A DNA stretch of 64,000 nucleotides from Lampropedia aestuarii (GCF_004803635.1 NZ_SSWX01000015.1:41996-105995), one strand, 5' to 3'; numbered from the stretch's first letter, positions 28,201-36,804 are shown. The notes: a model not told the origin generated them from the letters alone. Translations and numbers: made by a program.

Positions 28201-28719
28201 TTATTCCAGGTGCAAGGCGCGGGCACTGATGACGATGCCATCGGCATCGGCATACAGCCAGTCATTGGGACTGACAGGCACACCTTGGATCAGCACCGGC
28301 AAATCGCTTTTGCCAGGCGCCTTGCGCTCAGTGGGCAAGGGGTTCAATCCCAGTGCGCACAAGCCGACATCGGCTGCCTGAAGCTCGGCCACATCGCGCA
28401 CCACACCATCGACGACCACGCCGGCCCAGCCATTCTTGGCTGCTGCAGCGGCGATATTGCCACCCACCAGGGCGCGCCGCAAAGAGCCCCCACCATCAAC
28501 CACCAGCACGGCGCCGTGGCCAGGTGACTCCAGCGCTTGTTTGACTGGCGTATTGTCCTCAAAACACTGCACGGTTTTGACCGGTCCGAAAAAGCGGTTG
28601 TGGCCGCCATAGTGCTTGAACACCGGCGGCAGCACACGAAAATCGTCTTGCTGGAGCGGTGCACTTTTGAATTGATCGCCGAAATCACAGGTGTTGAATG
28701 CTGTCTTGCTATCTGCCAT
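28201..28719 (-). CDS. rraA: RraA-family protein (RNase E inhibitor / HMG aldolase-like)
   Basis: The 172 residues match the RraA family: TCDFGDQF start, GPVKTVQC, VDGGGSLRRALVGGNIA, and the core GWAGVVVDGVVRDVAEL with the DG..RD motif. RraA proteins of some species bind RNase E; others are class II 4-hydroxy-4-methyl-2-oxoglutarate or oxaloacetate aldolases, using the arginine and aspartate of that motif and a divalent metal. The sequence keeps the catalytic-type residues, so both roles are possible. It is a single gene between a hairpin and a repeat copy. Confidence 0.9.
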   Translation of the reverse strand: MADSKTAFNTCDFGDQFKSAPLQQDDFRVLPPVFKHYGGHNRFFGPVKTVQCFEDNTPVKQALESPGHGAVLVVDGGGSLRRALVGGNIAAAAAKNGWAGVVVDGVVRDVAELQAADVGLCALGLNPLPTERKAPGKSDLPVLIQGVPVSPNDWLYADADGIVISARALHLE

Positions 28720-28783
28720 GGCTGTCCTTTGTATGAGCGAAGTGAGCGGTGAACCCCCGCATGCTGCGGTGGTTGTGACTCTC

Positions 28784-28940
28784 AGAGCCTGTTAACAATC
28801 TCCACGCAGTCGCGCAAGACGCAAAAAGGGCAGTGCAAGGCGCCTGTAGTAGCTCAAACATCTGTATGAACTTAACGGGCAATGCCGCAATGCGTTTTTT
28901 GGGGCTTTTTACCCTTTTAAACTCCAACGCGGTCTGCGAA
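28784..28940. repeat. Interspersed inverted-repeat element, copy B (diverged right end)
   Basis: The left end AGAGCCTGTTAACAATCTCCACGCAG matches copies A, C and D in two parts (AGAGCCTGTT and TCCACGCAG). The inner AGGGCAGTGCAAGGCGCC matches copy C. Around 28921-28938 ACTCCAACGCGGTCTGCG is the inverse of the left-arm sequence of copy C. The right terminal repeat is not clear. Confidence 0.6.
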
Positions 28941-29040
28941 AAGTGCGTGAACACGCACGCAAGAATACACGTATTGGAGCAGCGCAAGCGCCAAACGCAC
29001 TTCACGCAGCTGCAGCGCAATGCAATGCAATGAAAACAAG

Positions 29041-29062
29041 CAAGGCCTTGAAAAAGGCCTTG
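29041..29062 (-). terminator. Hairpin downstream of the 6S-like locus
   Basis: CAAGGCC-TTGAAAAA-GGCCTTG is a perfect 7-bp stem. On the minus strand it is followed by CTTGTTTTCATT, a weak T-rich tail, which fits the end of a leftward transcript. Confidence 0.5.
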
Positions 29063-29084
29063 TGTGTGGGTAGAAATAGTAAGA

Positions 29085-29265
29085 GGAGGGCGGTTGCGGC
29101 CGATTCGCGCAACGGCAAAATAAGGTGTCTGCTTCGGGTCCCTGGACCGTCAGCCTGAACCGGAGGGTCAGGTGGGCTTGGTCAATCTGACGTTGGGTTC
29201 ATCTGACGCGAGACGATCACGCTCATCAGATGATGTTCCAAACCCGAGCTCAATGAGCATTGGTT
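29085..29265 (-). ncRNA. ssrS: Candidate 6S RNA
   Basis: 6S RNA binds the sigma70 holoenzyme and is very often encoded just downstream of zapA, as here. Read on the minus strand, the region can fold into a long rod: GCTCGGGT pairs with ACCCGAAGC near the ends, GTCAG with CTGAC further in, and CCTGACC-CTCC-GGTTCAGG forms the apical hairpin. A TATATT box lies about 5-10 bp upstream of the proposed 5' end and a hairpin lies downstream at 29041-29062. No open frame explains the stretch. The exact ends are estimates; the assignment rests on context and fold, not on a covariance search. Confidence 0.6.
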
Positions 29266-29370
29266 CAAGGAAATATAAAGCCCAAGGGGAAGCAGACGGT
29301 TCTGATTTTAATCCTTTTTCGGCCAGCGTGCATGGAAAATCACACGCAGCCGTTGCCAGGCATTGCCGTT

Positions 29371-29946
29371 TTAAAACGGGTTTGCGTTGTTAAAAAGGCC
29401 TGCGTGTTGGCTTTGCGCAGTGTTCGTCTCCGTGTGCTGCACAGCGCCTGCCTCTGGCTCGGATGCTTGGGCTTCAGCTAGGGTTTCAGAGGTGGATTCA
29501 AATCCTAGCGCAGCTTCCATGTCCGCGTCTGGAGCTGTTTGTGGCTGAACTTCTGCGGGTACATCCGCCTGGTCCATTGTTGGGTTGAGTACCGCTTCAA
29601 GCCGTGCGACCAAGGCTTCTAAAGCCAGGCTTTGGGCGCTGAAAGCAGCTGCGGCTTCTGGTCCATAGAGCGATTGCTCGGCCTCTTCTGCCGTGCCCGA
29701 TGCACTGGGCGGGGGCAGTTGCTCCAGCAACTGCGCATGGGCCTGGCGCAAATCGCCTAGTTCGTAGGCCAGATTCAGCGCCGCCAACACGGCAATACGC
29801 TCGCGCGCGCGCACCTTGCCTGCATCGTGAATGCGGGTCATTGCCCCATCCACCAAACTGACGGCCTCCGTGAGGCGCGCCTCTTGGCCTTCTTTGCATG
29901 CGAGCAAATAACTCTGCTGCAGAATTTTGACTTCTACTTGGTTCAT
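29371..29946 (-). CDS. zapA: Cell division protein ZapA with long C-terminal extension
   Basis: ZapA bundles FtsZ filaments at the division ring. Residues 1-100 are a normal ZapA: VEVKILQQSYLLACKEGQE at the N-terminus, then LVDGAMTRIHDAG and RIAVLAALNLAYEL followed by a coiled coil. Typical ZapA ends near residue 100-110; here about 85 more residues follow, acidic and rich in Ala, Glu, Thr and Gln (for example DVPAEVQPQTAPDADMEAAL). The ATG overlaps the stop of the upstream coiled-coil gene as TAATG. A 6S-like locus follows downstream. Confidence 0.9.
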   Translation of the reverse strand: MNQVEVKILQQSYLLACKEGQEARLTEAVSLVDGAMTRIHDAGKVRARERIAVLAALNLAYELGDLRQAHAQLLEQLPPPSASGTAEEAEQSLYGPEAAAAFSAQSLALEALVARLEAVLNPTMDQADVPAEVQPQTAPDADMEAALGFESTSETLAEAQASEPEAGAVQHTETNTAQSQHAGLFNNANPF

Positions 29947-30170
29947 TACTTGCCTTCTAGTACGTTGTGCAATTCAGGTAATCTTGTCAGCAGTGCATCG
30001 ACACGCTCACGTGCTTCGTTCAGACGCTGCACCAAACCATCGCGCTCTTGCGCCAATGCCTGGTTGAGCTGGTGTAATTGCGCACAACCCTCTTCAGCAG
30101 CGGCGAGCCGCTGCAGCAGCTGGTCAATTTGGATGGACAATTGATCCGTCAATGTGTTGGGCGTTTGCAT
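29946..30170 (-). CDS. Small coiled-coil protein upstream of zapA (ZapB-like/TIGR02449-like)
   Basis: Using ATG at 30170 the product has 74 residues, nearly all heptad-patterned helix (LSIQIDQLLQRLAAAEEG ... LNEARERVDALLTRLPEL). A longer start at 30215 is possible but adds a non-helical tail. The place directly before zapA with a TAATG overlap and the size match the small coiled-coil proteins found before zapA in beta- and gammaproteobacteria. A role in the division ring together with ZapA is inferred from the coupling. Confidence 0.8.
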   Translation of the reverse strand: MQTPNTLTDQLSIQIDQLLQRLAAAEEGCAQLHQLNQALAQERDGLVQRLNEARERVDALLTRLPELHNVLEGK

Positions 30171-30568
30171 GGATAGAAAAAGTGGATGGCGCTTGCTCGG
30201 TTCAATTCGCACCATGGTCAGCCTTGGCTTGAGTGAAAATCCTAGACGATGGACACACGATCATCGCGTTCGAATGTGAAGAATGTTGCCGAGCAAAACG
30301 CTTGAGTGATTTGAAATCAATACGCTTTTTTGACTTTATCATCTTTAGACGATTGAGCCGAGTGACAAAAGACAATAATCTCTTCTTTCTTTACAGAATT
30401 TCGGACCCATTCGCCAGTGCACCGGTCCATTCGACGCAGTGATTGTCGATCCGTGTTAACTAATGTCAACAATCGCCTCGGACTGAGTGTCTTGCGCGTT
30501 GTTGATGGGCGCTGGCAGCCACGCATTTCTTACACACCTATTGCACCGCCTTCTAGGCCAGATATTCC
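30171..30568. other. Divergent promoter region, no gene seen
   Basis: This gap holds the start regions of the zapA pair (left) and sbcB (right). The middle is relatively AT-rich (about 30290-30400). I see no supported gene, repeat or clear promoter boxes. Confidence 0.4.
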
Positions 30569-32014
30569 ATGCAGACTTTTTTATGGCACGACTATGAAAC
30601 TTTTGGGGCCAATCCCAGAGTCGATCGCCCAGCCCAATTTGCCGCGATTCGCACCGACTTGGACCTCAATGAAACGGAAGCCCCCATGGAGTGGTTTTGC
30701 AAACCACCATTGGACTACCTGCCAGACCCCCAGGCCTGCTTGATCACTGGTATCACGCCGCAGCAAACCATGGAAAACGGCCTGGCCGAAGATGCCTTTG
30801 CGGACCATGTACACGGCGCGTTTTCACAGCCAGGCACGATTGGTGTGGGCTACAACACCATTCGTTTTGACGATGAGTTCACACGCTACATGCTGTGGCG
30901 CAATTTGTACGACCCCTACGCACGAGAATGGCGCGATGGCAATGGCCGTTGGGACTTGCTGGATGTGGTGCGCATGACCTATGCACTGCGCCCGGAAGGC
31001 ATTCAATGGCCTAAGGGCGATGATGGCAAAACCAGTTTCAAACTAGAACGCCTGTCAGTGGCCAATGGCCTGGCGCACGAATCTGCGCACGATGCAGTCT
31101 CGGACGTGCGCGCCACCATTGCCTTGGCACGTTTGCTCAAGGCCAAACAACCGCGTTTGTTTGAGTTTGCGCTGCAGTTGCGCGACAAGCGCGCAGTGGC
31201 CAAAGAGCTGGGCTTTCCAGTGGTGGCCAGCCAGGCCAAACCGTTTGTGCATGTCTCAGGCATGTTCCCGGTTGAGCAAGGCTGCCTGGCCGTGATGTGG
31301 CCCATCGCCAACCATCCGACCAACCGCAACGAGGTGATTGCCTGGAACCTCGACTACGACCCGCGTGAACTGCTGGACTTGGATGCGGAGACAATTCGGC
31401 TGCGCTTGTTCACCAGACAGGCCGATTTGCCCGAAGGCATGACGCGCCTGCCGATCAAAAGCATCCACCTGAACAAGTCGCCGATGGTGGTCGGCAACCT
31501 CAAGGTACTGACACCGCAAGTGCAAGAGCGCTGGCAAATGAACATGGACTTGATCGAGCAACATGGCCTGTACGCCCGTGACTTGCCCGATATGAGCGCG
31601 GTGTGGGCGCAAGTGTTTGAAAGGCCTGCCGCGCGCAATGCAGCGCCCGTGCCTGCAGAGCAGGATTTGTATGGCAGTTTTTTGGGCGATGCAGACCGCC
31701 GCCGCTTGCAAGACCTGCGTCAGCTGCCGGTAGCGCAATGGGGCAAGCAAGCAGGGCGCTTTGAAGACGCGCGGTTGGACGAACTGCTGTTCCTCTTCCG
31801 CGCCCGCAACCACCCAGAGACGCTGACCGCGCCAGAGCAAGCACAGTGGGAGCAGCACCGCATCAAGGTGCTGATTGAAGGCGAGGGCGGCACGCGCACA
31901 GCCTCGCAGCTGATGGCTGAAATCGATGCCTTGTCAGACGATGCCGATGAGCGCGAGCAAGACATTCTTGGCGCGCTCTACGAATGGGCAGATGCGGTCA
32001 CGCCGGACTTGTAA
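30569..32014 (+). CDS. sbcB: Exodeoxyribonuclease I
   Basis: Single-strand 3'-5' exonuclease used in recombination and mismatch repair. The 481 residues match ExoI along the whole length: Exo I motif HDYETFG (D8, E10), Exo II in GYNTIRFDDEFTRY with NLYDPY, Exo III in AHDAVSDVRATIALA, then the SH3-like and helical C-terminal parts ending with DEREQDILGALYEWAD. It is a single gene with its own promoter region. A fragment of the interspersed repeat family starts 6 bp after the stop. Confidence 0.96.
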   Translation: MQTFLWHDYETFGANPRVDRPAQFAAIRTDLDLNETEAPMEWFCKPPLDYLPDPQACLITGITPQQTMENGLAEDAFADHVHGAFSQPGTIGVGYNTIRFDDEFTRYMLWRNLYDPYAREWRDGNGRWDLLDVVRMTYALRPEGIQWPKGDDGKTSFKLERLSVANGLAHESAHDAVSDVRATIALARLLKAKQPRLFEFALQLRDKRAVAKELGFPVVASQAKPFVHVSGMFPVEQGCLAVMWPIANHPTNRNEVIAWNLDYDPRELLDLDAETIRLRLFTRQADLPEGMTRLPIKSIHLNKSPMVVGNLKVLTPQVQERWQMNMDLIEQHGLYARDLPDMSAVWAQVFERPAARNAAPVPAEQDLYGSFLGDADRRRLQDLRQLPVAQWGKQAGRFEDARLDELLFLFRARNHPETLTAPEQAQWEQHRIKVLIEGEGGTRTASQLMAEIDALSDDADEREQDILGALYEWADAVTPDL

Positions 32015-32019
32015 TAGAC

Positions 32020-32078
32020 CAAGCGCCTGCTCTGTTGCTTTGGCACCCATGTGCGCAGAAAGAGATTGAACAGGCTCT
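32020..32078. repeat. Interspersed element fragment (right half)
   Basis: AAGCGCCTG...GGCACCCATG...GCGCAG, ending with TGAACAGGCTCT at 32067-32078, aligns with the last 70 bp of copy C, including its 12-bp terminal repeat. It fills the gap between the converging sbcB and gst genes and its outer edge touches the gst stop codon. Confidence 0.6.
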
Positions 32079-32695
32079 TAGATTTGGATTGCCAAAGCCT
32101 TTTGTACCGCTGGACGGCCAGATATGGCCGCCACATAGCGCTGCACATTCGGGTAGTCTTTCAAATCGATGTGGTGCCACTCGTGGCTCAGGGCCCAGCT
32201 CACAATGGCCATGTCGGCAATCGAGTAGTCGCCCGCAACATAGTCTTTGTTCTCCAGGTGCTTGTCCAGCACGCTGTACAAGCGCTGGGTTTCCTTCATG
32301 TAGCGCTCAATCGCATACGGCAGTTTCTCGGGCGCATAGCGGCTGAAGTGGTGGTTTTGGCCCAGCATCGGCCCAAAACCACCCACTTGCCACATCAACC
32401 ACTGCTCGACCTCGACGCGAGCGCGTTCTTGCTGTGGATAAAACTGGCCTGTCTTACGTCCCAAATACTGCAATATTGCACCCGACTCAAATACCGAGAT
32501 GGGCTTACCGTCAGGGCCGTCATGGTCGACGATGGCCGGAATTTTGTTGTTGGGCGAAATTGCCAAAAACTCCGGTTGGAATTGCTCGTCCTTCATGATG
32601 TTGATGACTTTGACTCGGTAGTCGAGCCCCATTTCTTCCAGCGCGATCGAGGCTTTATGGCCGTTGGGAGTTTTGTAGTAGTAAAGGTCAATCAT
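32078..32695 (-). CDS. Glutathione S-transferase family protein (YfcG-like)
   Basis: The 205 residues have the thioredoxin-like N-terminal domain with IDLYYYKTPNGHKASIALEE and the glutathione-site segment NNKIPAIVDHDG and SVFESGAILQYL, then the helical C-terminal domain with GGFGPMLGQNHHFSRYAPE and DYSIADMAIVSW. This is the YfcG/GstB group, which often acts as a disulfide-bond reductase with glutathione. It is likely coupled to a small upstream frame (overlap at 32692-32695). Confidence 0.93.
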   Translation of the reverse strand: MIDLYYYKTPNGHKASIALEEMGLDYRVKVINIMKDEQFQPEFLAISPNNKIPAIVDHDGPDGKPISVFESGAILQYLGRKTGQFYPQQERARVEVEQWLMWQVGGFGPMLGQNHHFSRYAPEKLPYAIERYMKETQRLYSVLDKHLENKDYVAGDYSIADMAIVSWALSHEWHHIDLKDYPNVQRYVAAISGRPAVQKALAIQI

Positions 32696-32877
32696 CTCAG
32701 AGTGCTTTCGGGTGGATAAGCCAGGCGGTACAAGCGCTCAGACAAGCAGTCAGCCGTGCTGAGCGCCTGCTCCAACATGCATGGCGGCAGTGAATAGTCA
32801 TGCCATCTTAGCGTTTTCTGGCTGCGCGTGATCAGCCCCTGCCAAGGCAGCCCTAGCGCTTGCAAGGTGTCAGGCAA
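32692..32877 (-). CDS. Possible small protein upstream of gst
   Basis: A 61-codon frame starts with ATG at 32877 and its stop TGA overlaps the ATG of the gst gene (ATGA-type coupling). The product begins MPDTLQALGLPWQGL and ends AYPPESTLR. The overlap is the main support. There is no recognised family and it could be the C-terminal remnant of a larger gene. Confidence 0.3.
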   Translation of the reverse strand: MPDTLQALGLPWQGLITRSQKTLRWHDYSLPPCMLEQALSTADCLSERLYRLAYPPESTLR

Positions 32878-32935
32878 AGCACTGGCAAGGCATCAGGATT
32901 TCGTGCAGCAAGTGCGGGCATACCATGCCAGCCTA

Positions 32936-33202
32936 AGAGCTTGTTCAAAGTTTCCACGCAGACCGCGTTGGAGCCCAAAAGGATATGATGCGCGGCAAAA
33001 ACCGCAGTCGGGCTATCTGCCTGGCGAGGATTTTTAACAAAGCAGCGTGCCTTTGGGGCTCCAACCAGAAGGGCAAGGCACAAAAAAGCGCATTACTGCG
33101 TTGCCCGCTGCGCTCATACGAGACATATACGCAGCAACAAGCGCCTTGCACTGCCTCTTTTTTGTGCCATGCACGACTGCGCGGGGATGGTGAACAGGCT
33201 CT
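32936..33202. repeat. Interspersed inverted-repeat element, copy C (longest)
   Basis: About 267 bp bounded by AGAGCTTGTTCA (32936-32947) and TGAACAGGCTCT (33191-33202), 11 of 12 bases complementary. Inside are GCGCGGCAAAAACCGCAGTCGG and TCGGGCTATCTGCCTGGCGAGG (shared with copy D in overlapping parts) and a nested inverted repeat GGCACAAAAAAG / CTTTTTTGTGCC. No coding frame of note. It lies between the gst and kdgK regions; the next 270 bp up to kdgK hold nothing I can name. Confidence 0.8.
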
Positions 33203-33524
33203 GAGAACGCTGCATTGCCAGCGAACATTTGTCATATAAAACGGCCTCCCAGGCCATGACCACCACGAGCATGATTCACCTCCCATCCTCGATCCGCGCG
33301 ATTCAATTGTGGTTGCAGGGCATTTGCTGCAGCTGACGGTGAATGCGGTATCTGGCAAAGCCAGTAAAAGTGAAGAAAATGGCCTTGGTGACAACGAGTT
33401 TTTGCCTTGGCAGCTTGGTGCGGTGATGTAATAGCGGGTTCGCATTTTTTCGCTGAATGAGACAAGCGCTGGGCACTTGGACTTGGTACTGAGCGCATCA
33501 GCGCGTTTTATAAATGAGAGGGTT

Positions 33525-34481
33525 ATGACAAACTTGCAGCCTGCTTTTGATGTGTTGACCGTGGGTGAGCCCATGGCCTTGTTCATGGCCACCGAGCCAG
33601 CCCCTTTGCACGAAGTGCGCCAGTTTGCCCGTGTGGCCGCAGGCGCTGAGCTGAATGTGGCCATTGGCCTCTCCCGCCTGGGTTTACGCACCGCCTATGT
33701 GACCCGTGTAGGCGCTGATTCATTTGGCCAGTTTTTACAAGCCGAATTTGCCAAAGAGGGCATTGCGACGGACTTTGTGTCGGTGGTGCCTGAGCAACGC
33801 ACCGGCTTCATGCTCAAGACCCGCAGCGCCGATGGCAGTGACCCGCAAATCGAGTATTTCCGAGCAGGCTCGGCCGCCAGCCATTTGAGCGTGGCTGATT
33901 TACCAACCGCATTTCCAGCTCGCCATCTGCATTTGACAGGCATCACGCCTGCGTTGTCGCCTTTTACCAAACCGATGGTGCTGGCCTTGATTGAGCGCGC
34001 CCGTGCGGCCGGTGCCAGCATTTCGTTTGACCCGAATCTGCGCCCACGCCTGTGGGCATCGCAAGCCGAGATGGTCAGCACCTTGAACCAGATTGCGTCC
34101 TTGGTGGATCTGGTCTTGCCCGGCATTGGCGAAGGCGAGATTTTGGTCGGCTCCACCGATGCCAAACAGATTGCAGATTTCTACCTGCAAGCCGGTGCCA
34201 AACAAGTCGTGGTCAAACTGGGCCCGCAAGGCGCTTACTACCAGGAAGCCGCAGGCAATTCGGGCACTGTGCCCGGTGTGCCAGTCAGCCAGGTGGTGGA
34301 CACCGTCGGCGCTGGCGACGGCTTTGCCACTGGCGTGATCAGCGCTTTGGTCGAGGGCTTGCCATTGGAGCAGGCAGTCGCACGCGGCAATGCCATTGGT
34401 GCGCGCGTTGTGCAATTCCCCGGAGATTCCGATGGCCTGCCCACCCGCACTGAACTGGGCCTGGCTGCTTTGTCAGCCTGA
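33525..34481 (+). CDS. kdgK: 2-keto-3-deoxygluconate kinase (PfkB family)
   Basis: Phosphorylates 2-keto-3-deoxygluconate to KDPG. With ATG at 33525 (GAGAGGG ahead) it has 318 residues and the PfkB/ribokinase pattern: DVLTVGEPMALF start, GGxxxN-like region AAGAELNVAIGLSRLG, SFDPNLRPRLW, and the C-terminal DTVGAGDGFATG with the catalytic aspartate. The direct neighbour is eda, which cleaves the product, so the substrate call is strongly supported by context. Other PfkB sugars are possible on sequence alone. Confidence 0.9.
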   Translation: MTNLQPAFDVLTVGEPMALFMATEPAPLHEVRQFARVAAGAELNVAIGLSRLGLRTAYVTRVGADSFGQFLQAEFAKEGIATDFVSVVPEQRTGFMLKTRSADGSDPQIEYFRAGSAASHLSVADLPTAFPARHLHLTGITPALSPFTKPMVLALIERARAAGASISFDPNLRPRLWASQAEMVSTLNQIASLVDLVLPGIGEGEILVGSTDAKQIADFYLQAGAKQVVVKLGPQGAYYQEAAGNSGTVPGVPVSQVVDTVGAGDGFATGVISALVEGLPLEQAVARGNAIGARVVQFPGDSDGLPTRTELGLAALSA

Positions 34482-34538
34482 ATTTTGATGGCACGCTGCA
34501 CGCAGCCTGCCAATCGCCAACCGATACATGGATTGTTT

Positions 34539-35177
34539 ATGAGTTCTACATCCCTCTCAGCCCTGAACATTGTGCAAGACGCAGCGGTGATTCCGGTCAT
34601 CGTACTGAACAAGGTGGAACATGCCGTACCGATGGCCAAGGCCTTGGTGGCAGGTGGCATCCGCATGCTGGAAGTGACCTTGCGCACGCCCGTGGCGCTC
34701 GACTGCATTCGCGCAATTGCCAAGGAAGTGCCAGACGCCGTAGTCGGCGCAGGCACGGTGCGCTCGGCCAGCGATGCGCAGGCCGCAGCGGCAGCGGGTG
34801 CGCAGTTTTTTGTCAGCCCAGGCTATATCTCCAGCCTTGGCCAAGCCTGCCAGGCACTGAACATTCCTTTGCTGCCAGGCGTGGCGACAGCCAGCGAACT
34901 GATGCAGGCCAAGGCCGATGGCTTTGATGTGCTGAAATTTTTCCCCGCCGTGCAAAGCGGCGGCGTGGCCATGCTCAAGGCTTGGTCGGGCCCGTTTGGC
35001 GATGTGCAGTTTTGCCCCACAGGCGGCATCTCGATCGACAACGCCCAGCAATTTCTGGCTTTGCCGAACGTCAGCTGTGTTGGCGGCTCCTGGTTGGTGC
35101 CGGGTGATGCGCTAGAGCAGGGCGACTGGGCGCGTATCACCGAGCTGGCCAAAGCGGCCAGAGCCTTGCGCGCCTAA
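34539..35177 (+). CDS. eda: KDPG / KHG aldolase
   Basis: Cleaves 2-keto-3-deoxy-6-phosphogluconate to pyruvate and glyceraldehyde 3-phosphate. Start at 34539 gives 212 residues with RMLEVTLRTP (catalytic E45), AGTVRS, FFVSPGY and the Schiff-base lysine in DVLKFFPA (K133). It follows kdgK by 57 bp. No edd, zwf or uronate isomerase gene is in the window, so the pair probably serves a sugar-acid route that yields KDG. Confidence 0.95.
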   Translation: MSSTSLSALNIVQDAAVIPVIVLNKVEHAVPMAKALVAGGIRMLEVTLRTPVALDCIRAIAKEVPDAVVGAGTVRSASDAQAAAAAGAQFFVSPGYISSLGQACQALNIPLLPGVATASELMQAKADGFDVLKFFPAVQSGGVAMLKAWSGPFGDVQFCPTGGISIDNAQQFLALPNVSCVGGSWLVPGDALEQGDWARITELAKAARALRA

Positions 35178-35188
35178 CAACAGGGTTT

Positions 35189-35304
35189 TGTAGGGCGGGT
35201 CGAGACCCGCCGGTTCTGATAAGACGCTCTGTTTGTTTGTGCACCTCGATTGTTGCCCATCAACCAATGGCGGGTTACGCGGCGCTTTAACCCGCCTTAC
35301 GACG
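35189..35304. repeat. Palindromic GGCGGGT-type repeat unit
   Basis: TGTAGGGCGGGT at the left and ACCCGCCTTACGAC at the right are imperfect inverted repeats about 115 bp apart. The left arm itself contains the hairpin GGCGGGTC-GA-GACCCGCC and the right arm GGCGGGTTACGCGGCGC with TTTAACCCGCC. This resembles widespread bacterial palindromic units of the GTAGGG(C/T)GGGT...ACCC(G/A)CC type. It may also act as the terminator for eda. Confidence 0.55.
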
Positions 35305-35340
35305 TTGGTGTGAGATCACCGTGAAATGGTGCTTGCTCTA

Positions 35341-35994
35341 TCAAGGCGCCAGGCGCTCAATCTGCCAATCCCCTTGCTGGTTTTTCACATAGCTCAGGCG
35401 GTCATGCAAACGGCCATCGCGGCCTTGCCAAAACTCCCAGTAGCTGGGCACCAGGCGGTAGCCACCCCAAAACTCTGGCCGGGTCGGCTCATTGCCTGAG
35501 GCTGCAACTTCTTGCTCAATGCGAGCGAAAGCCTCGTCCAGCACTTGCCGACTCTCGACCACCTGGCTTTGTGGGCTGGCCAGTGCGCCAATGCGGGAAG
35601 CCAATGGCCTGCGGGCAAAGTAATGGTCGCTTTCGGTGCTGGAGGTTTTTTCAACCACACCTTCAATACGCACGACACGCTGCAGACTGGCCCAGTAAAA
35701 CTGCAAGGCCGCAAACGGATTGCCCGCCAGCTCGTGGGCTTTGCGGCTTTCGTAATTGGTAAACCACACCAGACCACGCTCGTCATGGCCTTTGAGCAGC
35801 ACAATGCGTGTGCTGGGGCGCAGGTCATTGCCGGTGGTGGCCAATGTCATCGCATTGGGCTCGGGTTGTTGGCTGGCCACCGCCTGTTCCAACCAGTGGT
35901 CAAAGAAAACATCCGGTGCCTGGGGCATCTCGCCCTCAGACAAACTGCCCAATGTGTAGCGCTCACGCATCGCGGCTAAATCCACTTGTGCCAT
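35341..35994 (-). CDS. pdxH: Pyridoxine/pyridoxamine 5'-phosphate oxidase
   Basis: FMN enzyme that makes pyridoxal phosphate, the last step of vitamin B6 synthesis and salvage. ATG at 35994 gives 217 residues, the normal length. Family motifs include [63 protein letters not shown], and the C-terminal [12 protein letters not shown] with RLHDRLSY. An upstream in-frame extension has no ribosome site. It is a single gene. Confidence 0.96.
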   Translation of the reverse strand: MAQVDLAAMRERYTLGSLSEGEMPQAPDVFFDHWLEQAVASQQPEPNAMTLATTGNDLRPSTRIVLLKGHDERGLVWFTNYESRKAHELAGNPFAALQFYWASLQRVVRIEGVVEKTSSTESDHYFARRPLASRIGALASPQSQVVESRQVLDEAFARIEQEVAASGNEPTRPEFWGGYRLVPSYWEFWQGRDGRLHDRLSYVKNQQGDWQIERLAP

Positions 35995-36213
35995 CAAGAC
36001 TCCCTTCGTATTGACATGGAGCAGATTGTGGCACGGCAAGCGCCCAGTCAAGTAATCGAACACGCCAGCTTGTGTCGATGTTTGGCCCATCGACCAGATA
36101 ACGCCTGCCTTCGGCGAGCGCTGCATGCGCACGTTGATACCATCTGCGCACACGCTGTGCCCATTGAGCAACTGGGCTCACCCAGCTACTCGCAGGAGCT
36201 GGCAAATAGCCAT

Positions 36214-36234
36214 AAAAAAACCCACCAAAGTGGG
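36214..36234 (-). terminator. Terminator of gloA
   Basis: Read leftward, CCCAC-TTTG-GTGGG is followed by seven T. It lies 27 bp past the gloA stop. On the plus strand the T tract is only four bases. Confidence 0.8.
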
Positions 36235-36261
36235 CTTTTGGCCATCGTGCCACTAGGCCAA

Positions 36262-36693
36262 TCAGGCATTGCGCAGTGGGTCAAAGCGGGTGGTCGTGTC
36301 GTCGCTGGACTTGATTTGAATCAATTCAATTTTGTAGCCATCCGGATCTTCGACAAAAGCAATCACTGTGCTGCCACCTTTGACCGGGCCGGCTTCGCGC
36401 GTGACTTTGCCGCCTGCGGCTTTGATTTTTTCGCAGGCTTCATAGGCATCAGGCACACCCAAGGCAATATGGCCGTAAGCATTGCCTAGGTCATAACTGG
36501 AAGTGCCCCAGTTGTAGGTCAGCTCCAGCTCGGCCTGCGCAGGATTGCCGCCGCCATAGCCCAAAAAGGCCAAAGAGTATTTGTACTCAGGATTTTCTGA
36601 GGTACGCAGCAATTGCATGCCCATGACTTGGGTGTAGAAATCGATGGAGCGCTGCAAATCGCCAACGCGCAGCATAGTGTGTAGAAATTGCAT
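36262..36693 (-). CDS. gloA: Lactoylglutathione lyase (glyoxalase I)
   Basis: Converts the methylglyoxal-glutathione adduct to S-lactoylglutathione. The 143 residues hold all four metal ligands expected for the Ni/Co-type enzyme: H5 ([10 protein letters not shown]), E57 ([10 protein letters not shown]), H75 (AYGHIALGV) and E123 (KIELIQ). The [12 protein letters not shown] and [10 protein letters not shown] motifs complete the fold. It is a single-gene unit with its own terminator. Confidence 0.96.
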   Translation of the reverse strand: MQFLHTMLRVGDLQRSIDFYTQVMGMQLLRTSENPEYKYSLAFLGYGGGNPAQAELELTYNWGTSSYDLGNAYGHIALGVPDAYEACEKIKAAGGKVTREAGPVKGGSTVIAFVEDPDGYKIELIQIKSSDDTTTRFDPLRNA

Positions 36694-36804
36694 GGGGGAA
36701 TCCTTTATTCAATAGAGTGCGGCAAAAGGCGCACAAGCACAGGTAGCGTCAAAATTGTTGCGCTACCAGTCAGGCCAATGCGCTGGATGCCAACCGCAGC
36801 GCCA

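Noticed and set aside
35963..36253. 96-codon minus-strand frame across the pdxH start region
   Set aside because: It overlaps the pdxH start and the gloA terminator and has no recognisable features. The region fits a promoter.
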